Part shown: piece by piece, positions 10,497 to 21,762 of the stretch
Layout: each line of letters opens with the position of its first letter
Position numbering within the stretch: the stretch's first letter is position 1
The notes under the pieces: model-generated
Database searches by the model: none
What the model was told of the DNA's origin: nothing
Seen by the model: the letters and a program-made list of their open reading frames with translations, nothing else
Program-made: the position numbers and the translations under genes
DNA from: Davidsoniella eucalypti
Taxonomy: Eukaryota > Ascomycota > Sordariomycetes > Microascales > Ceratocystidaceae
NCBI GenBank assembly: GCA_004009845.1
Contig: RMBW01000004.1
Location: forward strand, 372,001 to 436,000
Length of the DNA stretch: 64,000 bases
Direction: 5' to 3'

Positions 10497-11070
10497 GCTA
10501 GGCGATTGTGTGTCGATATAATCGGTTGGGCAAGAAACTGTTTTTGGGAAAAATCGATAGTATGGTGAGACGTAGAATCGTGTTGCGCGTCGCAAAAAAA
10601 GAACCCAAGCGGGAGGCGGACAAGGCTGAAAGCAAATGCTAAATTGGTGGGGTGTTTTCACGAGAGAAAAATTGGTGGTTCCCGGCGATTCAGAATAAGA
10701 GTCACAATTTTAGTTTTAGTTAACGTTTGACCACAGCTGCGATTTGCTCCTCCCCGTTGTATTGGTGGGGTTTAGCCGTTTTGGTGGCTTTTTTTTGCCA
10801 GCCAAGTAGCAAAGCAAAAAGTAACAAGCAGAACAATTGAGTTGGCGGCAAATTGCCGGTTGAAGCCGCGACGCCACAGCTGAGACAATCAGAGCTTCAG
10901 TAGCTAGTCCTAGCGCCACAGGCTGTACTTCAGGCTTAGTTTAGATATCCCAGCCAAGGATTCAATAAACCCAAAGCTTGAGAGCGACGCTGCGTAGCTT
11001 TTCCGCATTATCAAGAATCCCGCTGTACTTCATTTGCTTCCATCAATATCAGCCCCAAAATTGCATCACA
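10497..11070. promoter_or_regulatory. Shared divergent promoter of SUI2 and BUB3
   Basis: These 574 bases separate the two divergent start codons. Three copies of ATTGGTGG occur at 10643-10650, 10671-10678 and 10761-10768. Each contains an inverted CCAAT box, the site of the HAP/CBF complex, followed by a shared GG. The repetition on one strand and the spacing suggest real elements. The half nearest BUB3 (10900-11070) has no recognisable motif. Confidence 0.5.
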
Positions 11071-12388
11071 ATGGCTCCATGTAAGTCTTCAGCTATCAGC
11101 TCTGCGCCCATTCCAGATCTCAATTCCTATTGTTACGACGATGAATGGTCTTTATAGGATACTAACCGTTGCTGGCCTTGCCATCGCTTAGCAACACAAT
11201 ACGATATTGTATCACCGCCAAACGATGCCATCTCGGCTCTAGCCTTTGCGCCTGGCGCACCCACGCGTCTTCTCGCCTCCTCATGGGATCGCCATGTTTA
11301 TGTTTACGATATCCACGGCGACACAGATTCTGGCGACAAGCGTGGAGTGCTATTACGCAAGTTTGAACACCGCGCACCGGTGTTGTGGGTGTGCTTTGGC
11401 AAGGACGATACCGAGGCCTTCAGTGCCGGCCTAGATCACAGAGTACTACGGTAGGGCTGATTCTTACTTCCGCTGCCTAATGCACCCATGGAATCTTCCC
11501 ACTAACGGTATCCTTTTCCAGGCTAAATCTAACGACTGGCGAACAGTCGGCCCTCAGTACTCATGGCGCAGCAGTACGCTCTGTCGCATACTCCGCCAAC
11601 TTTTGTATGTCTACGGCCGCCTTTCCGGAGCTTCATATATCCGACTAACCACATATCAAATCACAGCCATGCTTGTCTCCGCATCGTGGGATCAAACCCT
11701 CCACTTCCACAATCTCAAGAGCCCTGGCTCGAAGCCCATCTCCGTGTCTTTGCCCGGCAAGCCCCATGCCCTATCCATCAGCCCAACCAAGGTCGTTGTC
11801 GCCATGACATCCCGTCTAGTCAGCATCTACGACCTCTCCACCGTCGCCGAGACCTTTGCCGCCAACGACGCCTCGCCCATCACCATTGTGCCGTGGCAGC
11901 AGCGCGAGTCATCGCTCAAGTTCCTCACCCGCGCCGTTGCCTGCATGCCCAACGATGCCGGCTACGCCACGTCTAGTATTGAAGGTCGTGTATCCGTCGA
12001 GTGGTTCGACGACTCTGCGGAATCCCAAGCCCGAAAGTACGCTTTCAAGTGCCATCGTCAGCCTGCCCCTGAGTCTGAAGGTGGTGGCGATATTGTCTAT
12101 CCCGTCAACGCCCTCGCCTTCCACCCTGTCTACGGTACTTTCGCTTCTGCTGGAGGTGATGGAAACGTCGCATTGTGGGATGCTGAGGCTAAGCGCAGAA
12201 TGCGTCAGTACCCCAAGTTTGCCAACAACGTGGCCGCCTTAGCATTCTCGTGTGACGGCAAATATATGGCTGTTGGCGTGTGCCCTGGCTTCCACGACGG
12301 CCAGGAAGACTACGAAGGTGCTGGTTTGACAAATATCACCATTAAGGAACTTGGTGACACAGAAGCTAAAGGTAAGGGCTCCAAATAA
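11071..12388 (+). CDS. BUB3: Spindle checkpoint WD40 protein Bub3
   Basis: Exons 11071-11080, 11192-11450, 11522-11604 and 11667-12388 give 357 aa. The first exon encodes only MAP plus one base, and all introns have CTAAC/CTAAT branch sites. Bub3 is a seven-bladed propeller that binds phosphorylated MELT repeats of the kinetochore protein Spc105/Knl1 and recruits Bub1 and Mad3. Family marks are 'LLASSWDRHVYVYDI' in blade 1, 'LVSASWDQTLHFHNL', 'ATSSIEGRVSVEWFD', 'KYAFKCHR', 'VYPVNALAFHPVYGTFASAGGDGNVALWD' (in two overlapping parts) and 'VAALAFSCDGKYMAVG'. These favour Bub3 over the related Rae1/Gle2. The tail (EAKGKGSK) is basic. The gene is convergent with the transcription factor downstream. 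Confidence 0.95.
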
Positions 12389-12694
12389 AGGACGAGCCCA
12401 GGCAAAATGAATAATAAGAAATGTCGACTCAATTGACATGACAAAACACGACTATACAACATTGAATGCCATATTATAACAATATACCCTATTTTAATGA
12501 TATTATATTTCATATGATCATGTTTGCTCAGAGTTATTTTTGAATTGAGAATGAAAAAAAAGAAAAAAAAAAAAAGAAGATAAATGGTATCGAAAACAAT
12601 AACAAAAGTGAAGGGAAATGAAGAGAATAAGTGTGATGTTACATGGTGGGAAAGATTTCGATGTATATTTTTTTTAAGCTTAGATAGCAATCTT
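12389..12694. other. Convergent 3' flanks of BUB3 and the Zn2Cys6 gene
   Basis: This is a 306-base AT-rich gap between two stop codons. It includes a purine run near 12551-12580 (AAAAAAAAGAAAAAAAAAA type). Both 3' UTRs and poly(A) sites must lie here. I see nothing else. Confidence 0.6.
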
Positions 12695-15600
12695 TTACAT
12701 TTGATTGCTTCCATTATGCTGTCCACTGAAAAAGAAGTTATCAAAGATATTGTTAATCTGTTGACCATCACTAAAGTCATGGTTCATGCCATCCCAGTTC
12801 AGGCCAAAGCCGAGATCGATCGGTGTATGATCTAGGCCGCTAAAATCAGCGCTTGCAGGATTAATGCTACGCAAGAAATCCATGTCCACGAGATTATTGT
12901 AGTCTATCGCGGTTGGCTGGACGTAGTGCTGTTGTAGAGGAGTCGAGGTACTAGTAGCCATATTATACGAGTCTGATGTGTTAACACAGGTAGCTCCGGG
13001 CCCGCTTTGGGGCGCTATATTTGCCGTCCCCGGGACCACGCTGGGATCGAGCCGGGTCCCCTCCTGGCGAGGGCTGGTACTTGCCGGCCTACCCGTGATC
13101 ATGGCGTCCATAGAGTCTGTATTTACAGTGTCAAACCCACGTTGGCGATTGAATTGCTGTGGCGAAGCTGGTAACTCACCCGATGCTGACATAGTAGGTG
13201 AGGATATGGTATCTGACATGGACATACCGACGGGATAGCCAGCTACACTTCCACAAGCTGATACCCTTTGTCGATGGAGTAAAGACGATGTGGATGGAGA
13301 TACAGTAGAGATATCATCACCCATGGAATGCCAGTCTCGAGTTGGGCGTGAACGCCGCGTCCGTTTGGCTGGTGGCATACCAAAACCACCCTGAGTATTG
13401 ACCATCTTTATAGTAGCCTTTGCTGTACGGTCGAAAGCATCACGGCAAGTCTCGGCTGGAGGGCACTTGTCTATCATATCGGAGAATACAGATTTGGCAG
13501 CAAGTACAGTGAAATCGACTTCGTCCATGGTCTATTGACATTGGTTAGTCACTTCAATCATTCGTCAAGACTGTATAGCAAGATTTGTTAACTAGCTTCA
13601 CTTACCAAACGACTTCTAACCATGGGCGAATGCCATATCGCATAGAGATATGACACTCCTGCCATGAACAAATGGTGTGTCGATAGGTACGTATAGCTGA
13701 CAAGACTGCTGAGGTGTAATTGGCGATATATTCTCAAAATTTTCTGGCCTGCTTCTGCTACCTTGAGGTAAATTCGATCCTCATCTTCGACTGGTTCTGC
13801 CTGATAACTAGAGGGGCTGTCGACCTCTCTTGAAGTATTGTACTCTCCCTCAAACACAGCGGGTACGCTAAGACTTTGGCGGTATAGAAGAATAATGGCT
13901 TGCCAGTAGTTGAGTTCTAAGAACTCCGTTGAAAAAGCAACACCGGTTTCTTGAGGAGTGGGTGCTGAGGCACGCCATTGGTATAATCTACGATCAATGT
14001 CGATACGCCACGATCTAAAACTACTAAACCTCGTGAGATATGGCGACCGCAAGTCGCTCAAGATCGCCTGGTTGTGCAAATTTTGGCCGTTTTCACGTGC
14101 AATCCGAGCCTGGTTGTATTGTAAGACTTGAAGTATTTCAGATTGCAAGAGTCTTAGACGGAGGTAATGCAGTGACACATGTTTATAACTGGGTTCTGGC
14201 ATATCCGGTGGGTCAATGAAGCCCGTTGGCGTGATATATCGGTCATCGAGAGGAGAAGGAAACTCAGTAGTGATGAGGAGATCGCTAACTCCAAAGGGAC
14301 GCCCAACACAGGTGCTCACTAGACGATCGAGAGAATATGTACACCACCAAAGACGACGGCGCATATCTCTGATGTACATTCTCTTACCACACTCCTTTAT
14401 TTGATCTTCAACCAACTGTTTGTTATTAGATGTGACGTCCTGACCGCGCTCAACATCTGTACCATCTTCATAATGAAGACCGAGATCCACGGCCAGTCTA
14501 ACAGCAACACCAACAATATACCTAAAGAAAGAAATCACCATGGTTAGTATGTTATACGAGTACGACTAGAAAGGATCAAACTGTGAACATACCAAAGACC
14601 CGGTGGCACTGGGCGAAGAAGTGCAAAGTTGGCAAGCAGCAGCACAAACTGTAGCACCTCTAGACTTCCAGTACTGTTACCCAAACAAGACTCCAGGTGG
14701 ACAATGGCGCTAGCATGATATTCCTCCGGTTGTGATTGGACGCCAGTAGGTGATGCTGGTACTGTTTGACCGTTTTGTCCTTGTGATTTCACAGGCTCGC
14801 CTACAATGACACTCCCACCGATAGCAAACACCATGTTGAGGAGGTACAATTCTCGCGATCCATGTACACTGTCAGCCGCATATGCCTGTTCAAAGGTGTT
14901 CATGAAGTCGACGCGATGCAATATCGGAATTTGCGGATTAGAATGTTCAAAGTAGAGATTGACCAAGCGGTTTGCCACATCTCTAGGCGGGAACGGTGCC
15001 GATTTGATCTTCGGCTTTGTGTGCAGACCGAAGAAGGACTCCCGCATCGACGTCACACCACCCAACGTGTTTCCCGTGCTGTCAGAGACAACATGTTGTA
15101 CAGCAGCAAACACCACTCGAGCAAACGACACACCCGTAGTCGCCGCAAGTGACTTGGGTTTTGATGCGCTCATAATATTGGGCATCCCGCCAGTTTGACT
15201 GTTGGAATGGTGGCTTTTGGGCAGGGGTGTCTCGCTTGCAGTCTTAATGTCGCTGTCCGTTGGGCCAGATCTAGCCATCGGGTTGACGGCAGAGCGCAAG
15301 TTAGCGGGCCCATAGCCAGCCTTGGAGCACACATCCAAATTATCGGCTGGTGGTATCTCGATGTCATGTTGCCGTAATAGAGCCTCTAGGCCCTCAACTC
15401 GGGTTTCTAGGTAGTATATATAACTGTATTATAGCGAACTCAGTCAGCCTATACATTCTTCAGATTATAACGCAGAACACTCAGTCCTAGGTCTTTTTTT
15501 TTCTCTAGTTTTTTTTAGATTTACCTTCGTGGAATCTCTTTCTTTGTGATGGGATCATAGCCAACACAAGCAACATTAGCTTTTGCGCAGGACGCACAAC

Positions 15601-15916
15601 TGGGCAACTTTTGGTCGCATCTATTTTTGCGCAAGCGGCAGCGATTGCAAGCGCTCACATTGCGGAAGTTGGAGCTTTGACCACCTTTTGCGACAGCACC
15701 GGCAGAACTTGTACCAACTGAAGCGGACTCGAGAGCTTCGATGACCGTTGGTGACTGGTCGTTGTGGGCGCCTAGAGTTGGATATAATGGCGGCGGTGAA
15801 TGCTTTTGGTTACTAAGCGATGCAGGGTCTGGCGAGTGTTGACGATGGCGCTTAGCAGGCACAGCCGATGATGTCCCGGGGGGAGAATCCGACATGACGG
15901 GGTCGTTAGAGCCCAT
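12695..15916 (-). CDS. Zn(II)2Cys6 transcription factor, PPR1-like DNA-binding domain
   Basis: Exons 15916-15525, 15423-14593, 14521-13606 and 13531-12695 give 991 aa. The zinc cluster has Cys at 90, 93, 100, 107, 110 and 117 ('CNRCRLRKNRC', 'CASCAKANVAC'). The linker 'CVGYDPITKKEIPRSYIYYL' and the dimerisation coil 'ETRVEGLEALLRQHDI' follow. This linker type is that of yeast Ppr1, the activator of pyrimidine genes. The fungal_trans domain starts near residue 220 ('NLYFEHSNPQIPILHRVDFM') and includes 'RRRLWWCTYSLDRLVSTCVGRP'. The C-terminus is Ser/Gln/Asn-rich and ends with 'IFDNFFFSGQHNGSNQM', a likely activation region. Starting at the in-frame ATG at 16000 would add 28 residues. I chose 15916 because the extension is not conserved-looking. 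Target genes cannot be told from the sequence. Confidence 0.92.
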
Positions 15917-18803
15917 GATAGGGGAGAAAGGAGGGTGCCGGGATGTGCACAAACAAATGTACTCTATATGTCCAATAGCGATGTAGCGTTGATCGGGCAA
16001 AATTTTAGGCGTATTGCTCTGTTATGCTTGGTTGTCTCGTCTTCCCGGATCCAATCAGCAGTATATCAACCGTCGTAAAGTGAGGGGCCGGGCGACAGGA
16101 CGTGAGATAGCCGAGCAAACTCGGGTGCTACAGTAGCCTCGGACTACTACACTGAGATGTTCGTTTATTAGAGCTAGCAGAGGGAGGCAATAGATAACAA
16201 ATGCGCCGCTGTCGAGTTCTCCGTGCGTCTCTAAGCTCCCCGGCTTGGTTGGCACAAACACACCGGAGTGGCAACAGTCGTAGCACAGTAGTGACGCTCC
16301 CAGGGCTGATTATTGGGCGGTGTTGCCCTTGGATTTGCTCTACTTCCGGTCCTAAGAGGCGGGGTGGCTATCTATCTTGATAAGGCGTTTCCGGGACTAT
16401 GAGATAGCGGTATAAAAACGATATGTTTTGATGAAGGCAGCAAGCTGTCAGTTGGTCAATCAACCATCGCGTGGAGTTACAAGTCAAAGCTTAGAACCAA
16501 AAAGGAAATAAGAAATAAGAATGGCAGGAACATATATATTCGGTGATTTAGATTGGAGATTGGAGCGGTGCGGGCGTAGAATTGTCAGCATCAATAGAAA
16601 TATTTATATAAGCAGATCATTGGAAAGGCGGAAAGAAAATAAAAAGGAACAAAAAAATTACATAGGCCAGAAAAATTGAGAAGAAATTAGCCAGGTACGT
16701 GAGCCGCTCCCAAAGCAACTACTTCGTTCTCACTACTACCTGAAGCTTGCTACAGATTTTTGACTTTCTTTACTGGAAAGAAAAGAAGCAGCTTCCCTGC
16801 TACAGATCGGTTCTTAAGTGTTTTTTTGTTTTTTTTCTGGATGGGGGGGTGAATACGCCTGCCTTATGAAGATAGATGCCACTAATTGACTTTTGCTTAA
16901 TCCCCCCCACACCAAATAAACGTCAAGTGAAAGTATTTGTGTGGCGTTTATGTTTTGTTTTCAGCCCGCTATCAAAGTACTTTCCTAATAGCAGCCAAGG
17001 AGTCTTGCACAAAAGGAAAAAGCGGAAAGATACTCGATACCAGCCAAGTAGAGACTCTCTCATAAATATTATATAGCTAGTTATATGTTGTGTCCTAGAA
17101 AAGAACTTATACAGATAGTTATAACTATCACATTAGTCACTAGACTTTGATAGCAAACGTCGCAAATATAAGCAGTTAGGCAGAATATAACAAACCCCCT
17201 CATAATACCAGTTCGACTTGATTCAAAAACCAATTGTGAAAAAATGTTGAACAAAAATGAAAAAAAAAAGAGCGAAAATAGTTGGAGGTCAACCCAAATT
17301 TCTGCTTATTCCAAAGCTGAAATACTACATTGCTTTCAATACTACTAAGATTGATAACGATAAGGAAACGCTACAGCCCTTTTTTTGTCAAGTTACTTTT
17401 CTTCTTGCTGACAGCAGCTTCCTCGCCTTAAAATGAAATCTGTTGTGTGGGGCATATTATGTCCCTCCATCACTCTGTCTATTGATGACATAGGTATGTT
17501 AAAGCCCAATTATGAACGTTGCATTTCTACTCTATCGGTTCCAGGCTAGGTGGGGGTACCGGGATAGATAATAGAAACAAACCAGCTACTAATAATAAGA
17601 ACTACTACTACTACTACCAAGATAAAATTCCAATTCCAAAAAAAAGAACAAGACGTGTAATGACTAATATCTCCCCATATGTTTTATTGTTTTTGTATAA
17701 CTTAGGTAACAGCGGATCACCTACTCTACTCGGCTCTTGCATTCTAAATCCTAGAACTGTGATAAATCATATCTCCTGGTAGCTCCGGGCCTAAGTTGGC
17801 ATCAGCTTGTACTTGCCGCTTGCTTTCTTTCTTTTCTAATTCCTATAATATAGCATCCAACTATGTAGCTATATGCTGTCCATCCTCCCCTCTTATAGGC
17901 TACCGTGGCACTAATACAGGCTATCCAATAACCAGAATTAACGAAACTGGATAAAACAGGCTGAACTTAAGTTGTCGATAACCGAGTCCTCCTCATGGCG
18001 ATTCTCGAGATCTTCTGCCCTATCAAAAATCACCAACATGAGGCCTTCAACATGCAACGCACTGCCGATTTCAAGCAAAATTCAAAAATATACGACATCT
18101 AAAAATGCCTTTTGACACCTGATAGTTTGCTCGTTTCGGTACACGACAGTTTGATGAATCATTTTTTTTTCATCACCACACATGTATAAATTAGCTTACA
18201 CATAATCTGCCTCATGCACGACAACGCTAAATATATGTACTAGGAGGCTGTAAACAAAAAAATAGTAGTAAACTAGTATGAAAAATATAAATAGGCAATA
18301 TATAATGTTCTATCAACGGAAATCAAGGCTTGTATCAAAGTCATTGGCGAATCCCCAAACAAGGCCACAAAACAAAACAAAGCAAATGTTCTGATCAATC
18401 AGACATGTTGTGTATAGCAAGTTGCACCATAGGCATGTGTAATATACTGCCTATTGGGGCTTCCCAATACCAGCAAACACGTGAGTGGCTCCTGAATTCT
18501 AGCTCGGGAACCGACTTTCAAGTACGCGTAATAACGCAGAATGTTTAATCCTGAGTTTAAATAAAATAGCAAGAAAAGCAAGAGCGGGAAACCTTGTGTT
18601 TACCAATCCAGGATCTAGAAAAGCAGTATCACGTAGTAAAGCAAATAAAGCAATGCAAGATGTCAGTCGTTTACTAAACAAGTAAACACGAACATGTATG
18701 TCGCTAAGGCGAAAGTTGATGACAAAAGAGAAGGGCATTAGTCGTAACAAAAAAATTAGGCGCACAAAGGAACCAAGATGATATAAACAGTCAGGGTGCA
18801 GCC
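15917..18803. other. Long (2.9 kb) upstream region of the Zn2Cys6 gene
   Basis: No gene is visible. Open frames are short and of chance composition. A CCAAT box (CCAATCA) occurs at 16051-16057, about 135 bases upstream of the chosen ATG. The stretch 16780-16850 is T-rich. A short ACT triplet repeat occurs around 17598-17615. The right end (18600-18803) is probably the 3' flank of the MFS gene. The region is two to three times longer than the other left-block spacers, which fits a gene with extended regulatory DNA or an unrecognised non-coding transcript. Confidence 0.55.
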
Positions 18804-20837
18804 CTAGACTGAAGAATCAGTGCATGTCTCCTCACCATGACGAGGAGAGTCCAATCGTCCCTTGGGCTCTGGGATGTGTAGGCTGATGGCAGCACCAACC
18901 AAGCTTATCAAACCACTGCACCACCAAGCCATACCACTGTAGCCAGTGCGTAGGCCGGTGGCGTAGAGCAGGCCTGAAACTGTAGGGCCAAACGCACGAC
19001 ATAAGCTGGCAGTGGACGCAGCGATACCATTGATGGTACCAAGAGAAAGATCACTCGGTGCGGAGTTGGTGAGCAGGATGGCGTTGCTAGGGTAGGCCAT
19101 AGTAGAGAATGTGCATTTCCAGACGACCAATAGGTAGACGCCATACATGCGAAGGTTGTCTGGCAGCAAAACCACATACGGAGTGATCAGGTATAGCAGG
19201 AAGTAGGACATGGCCAAGATCTTGAAGAGGCGGCGTGGGCTGACAAAGCTGGTGACCCAGGGGAACAAGAAGACAGTCGAAAGCATAGAGTAGCCGCCCT
19301 GTACGGCAAGAATCATGCCAATGGTCTTGGTCTCAAAGCCAAAGCCAGAAACAAACTTGAATGGGAGGTGGACTTCGGTATGGTCAGGCGGGTTGGTGCT
19401 GAGGAAGACGGGGAACAACTGGTCGAAAGTCATGGTGTGGCTAGAAACTCGGTTAGCAAATGTCAAGCATCCAGTGCTCGCAGAGGTAACTTACAAAGCG
19501 AGAATGCCGTACGAGATGATGTTGAGGATGACGGGGCGCGTGAAGGTCTTCGCTGGTGGCTCGGGAATATGAACGCGGAACGCAGATCTATCAATGGTGT
19601 TGAAGTCGGATCTGGTGCGGCTGTTCTGTAGCAAAGGCTGATCCTCGAGCGAGTCGTTCAGATCGAGGTGTTCTTGGGGATCGGGGCCATCAAGGGACGA
19701 CAGCGAAGGCGAGTTCTCTCTGGTGGTGTATTCGGGTAGTTGTTCGTCATAGTACGCCGTCTCCGTAATAACAGGAGAGACCTTGGGTTCTCTGCGGCGA
19801 ATGTTGCAGGACTTGCGATCGAGCCATTCGAGAATGCGGTTGCCGGTCTCGAGGCCAATATCACGTTTGTATTTGAAGATGGGGTGGGTTTCCTCGAGGA
19901 ACAGAATACCGATGATGAGGCCGCAAAAGACGGCACAGGCACTGAAAAGGTTGGGCAGCAAGTACGGATACCGATCGAAGAGGGTGCCGCGGGGAAAGAG
20001 GCTTGGGTAGCTGATGCATGGGCGGGCGAGAGCACCGCCAATCATGGGACCGATGATGGAGCTGAAAAGATGTTAATATACCGTGCAATATGGGTTCAGC
20101 GTTTGAGGGGGGGGTTACCCAAGGCACCAGACAAGAGGCATGATGGTATAAGCGCGAGCTATAGGTTGTTGTTAGCGACTAGGACTAGTTTGCACTGGGG
20201 ATGTTTGAAACTTACGTTGATATTCCTTGACCGTGATCATCTCGGCGACAGTCGTCTGCAGAACTCCTATGTTACTGCGGCGTTGTTAGCTGGTGCTCGG
20301 TAGACTTCCTACACTACATCTACATTCGAGAACTTACCCGTTGAGAAGACCGCCGAGAGCACGGGCAATAAGGGCCATCATCAGATTGGGCGCAAAGCCG
20401 AACACAAACACGCTGAGGCCAGTGCCCGCCAGACCGCCTAGCAAAACAGGCTTTCTTCCGACCTTGTCACTGAGCTTGCCCCAGAACACTCCGGTAGAGA
20501 ACTCGGCCAGCGTAAAGGCAGAGGTGACCATGCCGGCATAGACCGAGATCTGAGTGGGGTCATCGGTGATGTGGAAGTCCTCGATCATGTAGTAGATGTA
20601 CGGGAAAATGGACATGAAGGCGATGGGCTCGCAGATGCGGCACATAGCTAGACAAGTGTTAGTATCGTAGACGCCGTTACGGGTGCGGCACGTCGCCAGA
20701 CGCTACTCACCGAGAACAAGCATTTGGCGGAATGGAAACGGCGGCTTGGGCGGCCTAGGCATATCGACGAGGATGTCCTGGTTGACAAGAGCACGCTGCC
20801 CCGACGGGGACGGCGATGACAGGTATGTCTTCGGCAT
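18804..20837 (-). CDS. Major facilitator superfamily transporter, Ycr023c type
   Basis: Six exons (20837-20711, 20647-20338, 20274-20216, 20158-20119, 20061-19495, 19440-18804) give 579 aa. Exons 3 and 4 are only 59 and 40 bases, but all joints keep frame and the introns have GCTAAC/ACTAAC/TTAAC branch sites. The first helix is 'CRICEPIAFMSIFPYIYYMI'. Motif A of MFS, 'GKLSDKVGRKPVLLGG', lies at about 99-114 between helices 2 and 3. Helices 5-6 include 'GSIIGPMIGGALARP' and 'VFCGLIIGILFLEETHP'. A long hydrophilic loop (about 225-350, rich in Ser, Asp and Glu) separates the halves, and helices 7-12 fill the last exon. The closest family I know is yeast Ycr023c and related vacuolar-type drug/H+ antiporters. 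The substrate is unknown. An in-frame ATG at 20927 would add 30 Pro-rich residues. Confidence 0.92.
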
Positions 20838-21746
20838 CGTGAGATATCGATGCAGTGGTCCGTTGGGTGGTGGGTAGGGCGGCCGTGGAACAGACAGGCC
20901 GGTAGTGACTGCTGACAAGAAAGGCACTCTGCAACCGCAAATAGCGAGGTTCGACCTGAGGTGCTGACGAGGTTTGCAAAGATACGGCAGGTGTGGTGCG
21001 GAAGCAGCTTGGGAGAGAGAAACGACAGTCTTGTACTGTTATCAAAAACGATGGCAAGTATCACAACAAAGCGACGGCGTCAGTCTTGGCAAGGCTTGGT
21101 ACAGACGTAACGGTGCAGTTGCGATGATACCGTGCGTATATATGGGATGGATGGATGGCTGGCTGGGTAGTTGCGTGCCCTCAAAGCAAGAACCAAGAGG
21201 AAAACGGGACAGAGTGTATTTGTATCTGGAAGAATGTGTGTCTGATAGCAGCAGAGAGGGGATCAAGAAGGGCGAGGGAAGGGCGAGGTTAAGTAGATTT
21301 CCAATGCCGGCACCTATCCGCACGGATGAATGGCTGGCTTTATGGGAGATGGAAAACAAGGCGTTGTTGTGAGTATGGGGAATTCAGGAATTATATCTGG
21401 GCGTCTTGGATATTTTATAAGCATGTAGTAGACATGTAAATCTCACTGTTGTTGAAGAAGGCTCGCACTCTCTTATAAGTCTCGTCCGTCCCCAAAAGAA
21501 GGATAGGAGAAGGATATCGAGACAAAAAAAAGAAAAAAGATATATATGGTATTTTTTAGGAAGGGGGGGGTATTCTTAAACGGAGACGGTCATTATCGAC
21601 CAAACTCGAGCTCAACGTTGATACGTTGACACCTGTTTTGTTGTTCTCTCTTTCGAGTTCTTAATTATGCCCAGCATTTTATCTCAGTATGGGTTTTTTC
21701 ATTTGTTATTATGACTGTTTTTATTGAACAAAACGAGTCAAGCCCA

Positions 21747-21762
21747 CCCCCCCCCCCCCCCC
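21747..21762. repeat. C16 homopolymer tract
   Basis: There are sixteen consecutive C residues within CCCAC(C)nAG. The tract lies about 0.9 kb upstream of the MFS start codon. It is the longest C/G homopolymer I saw in the window and is likely length-variable. Confidence 0.9.
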
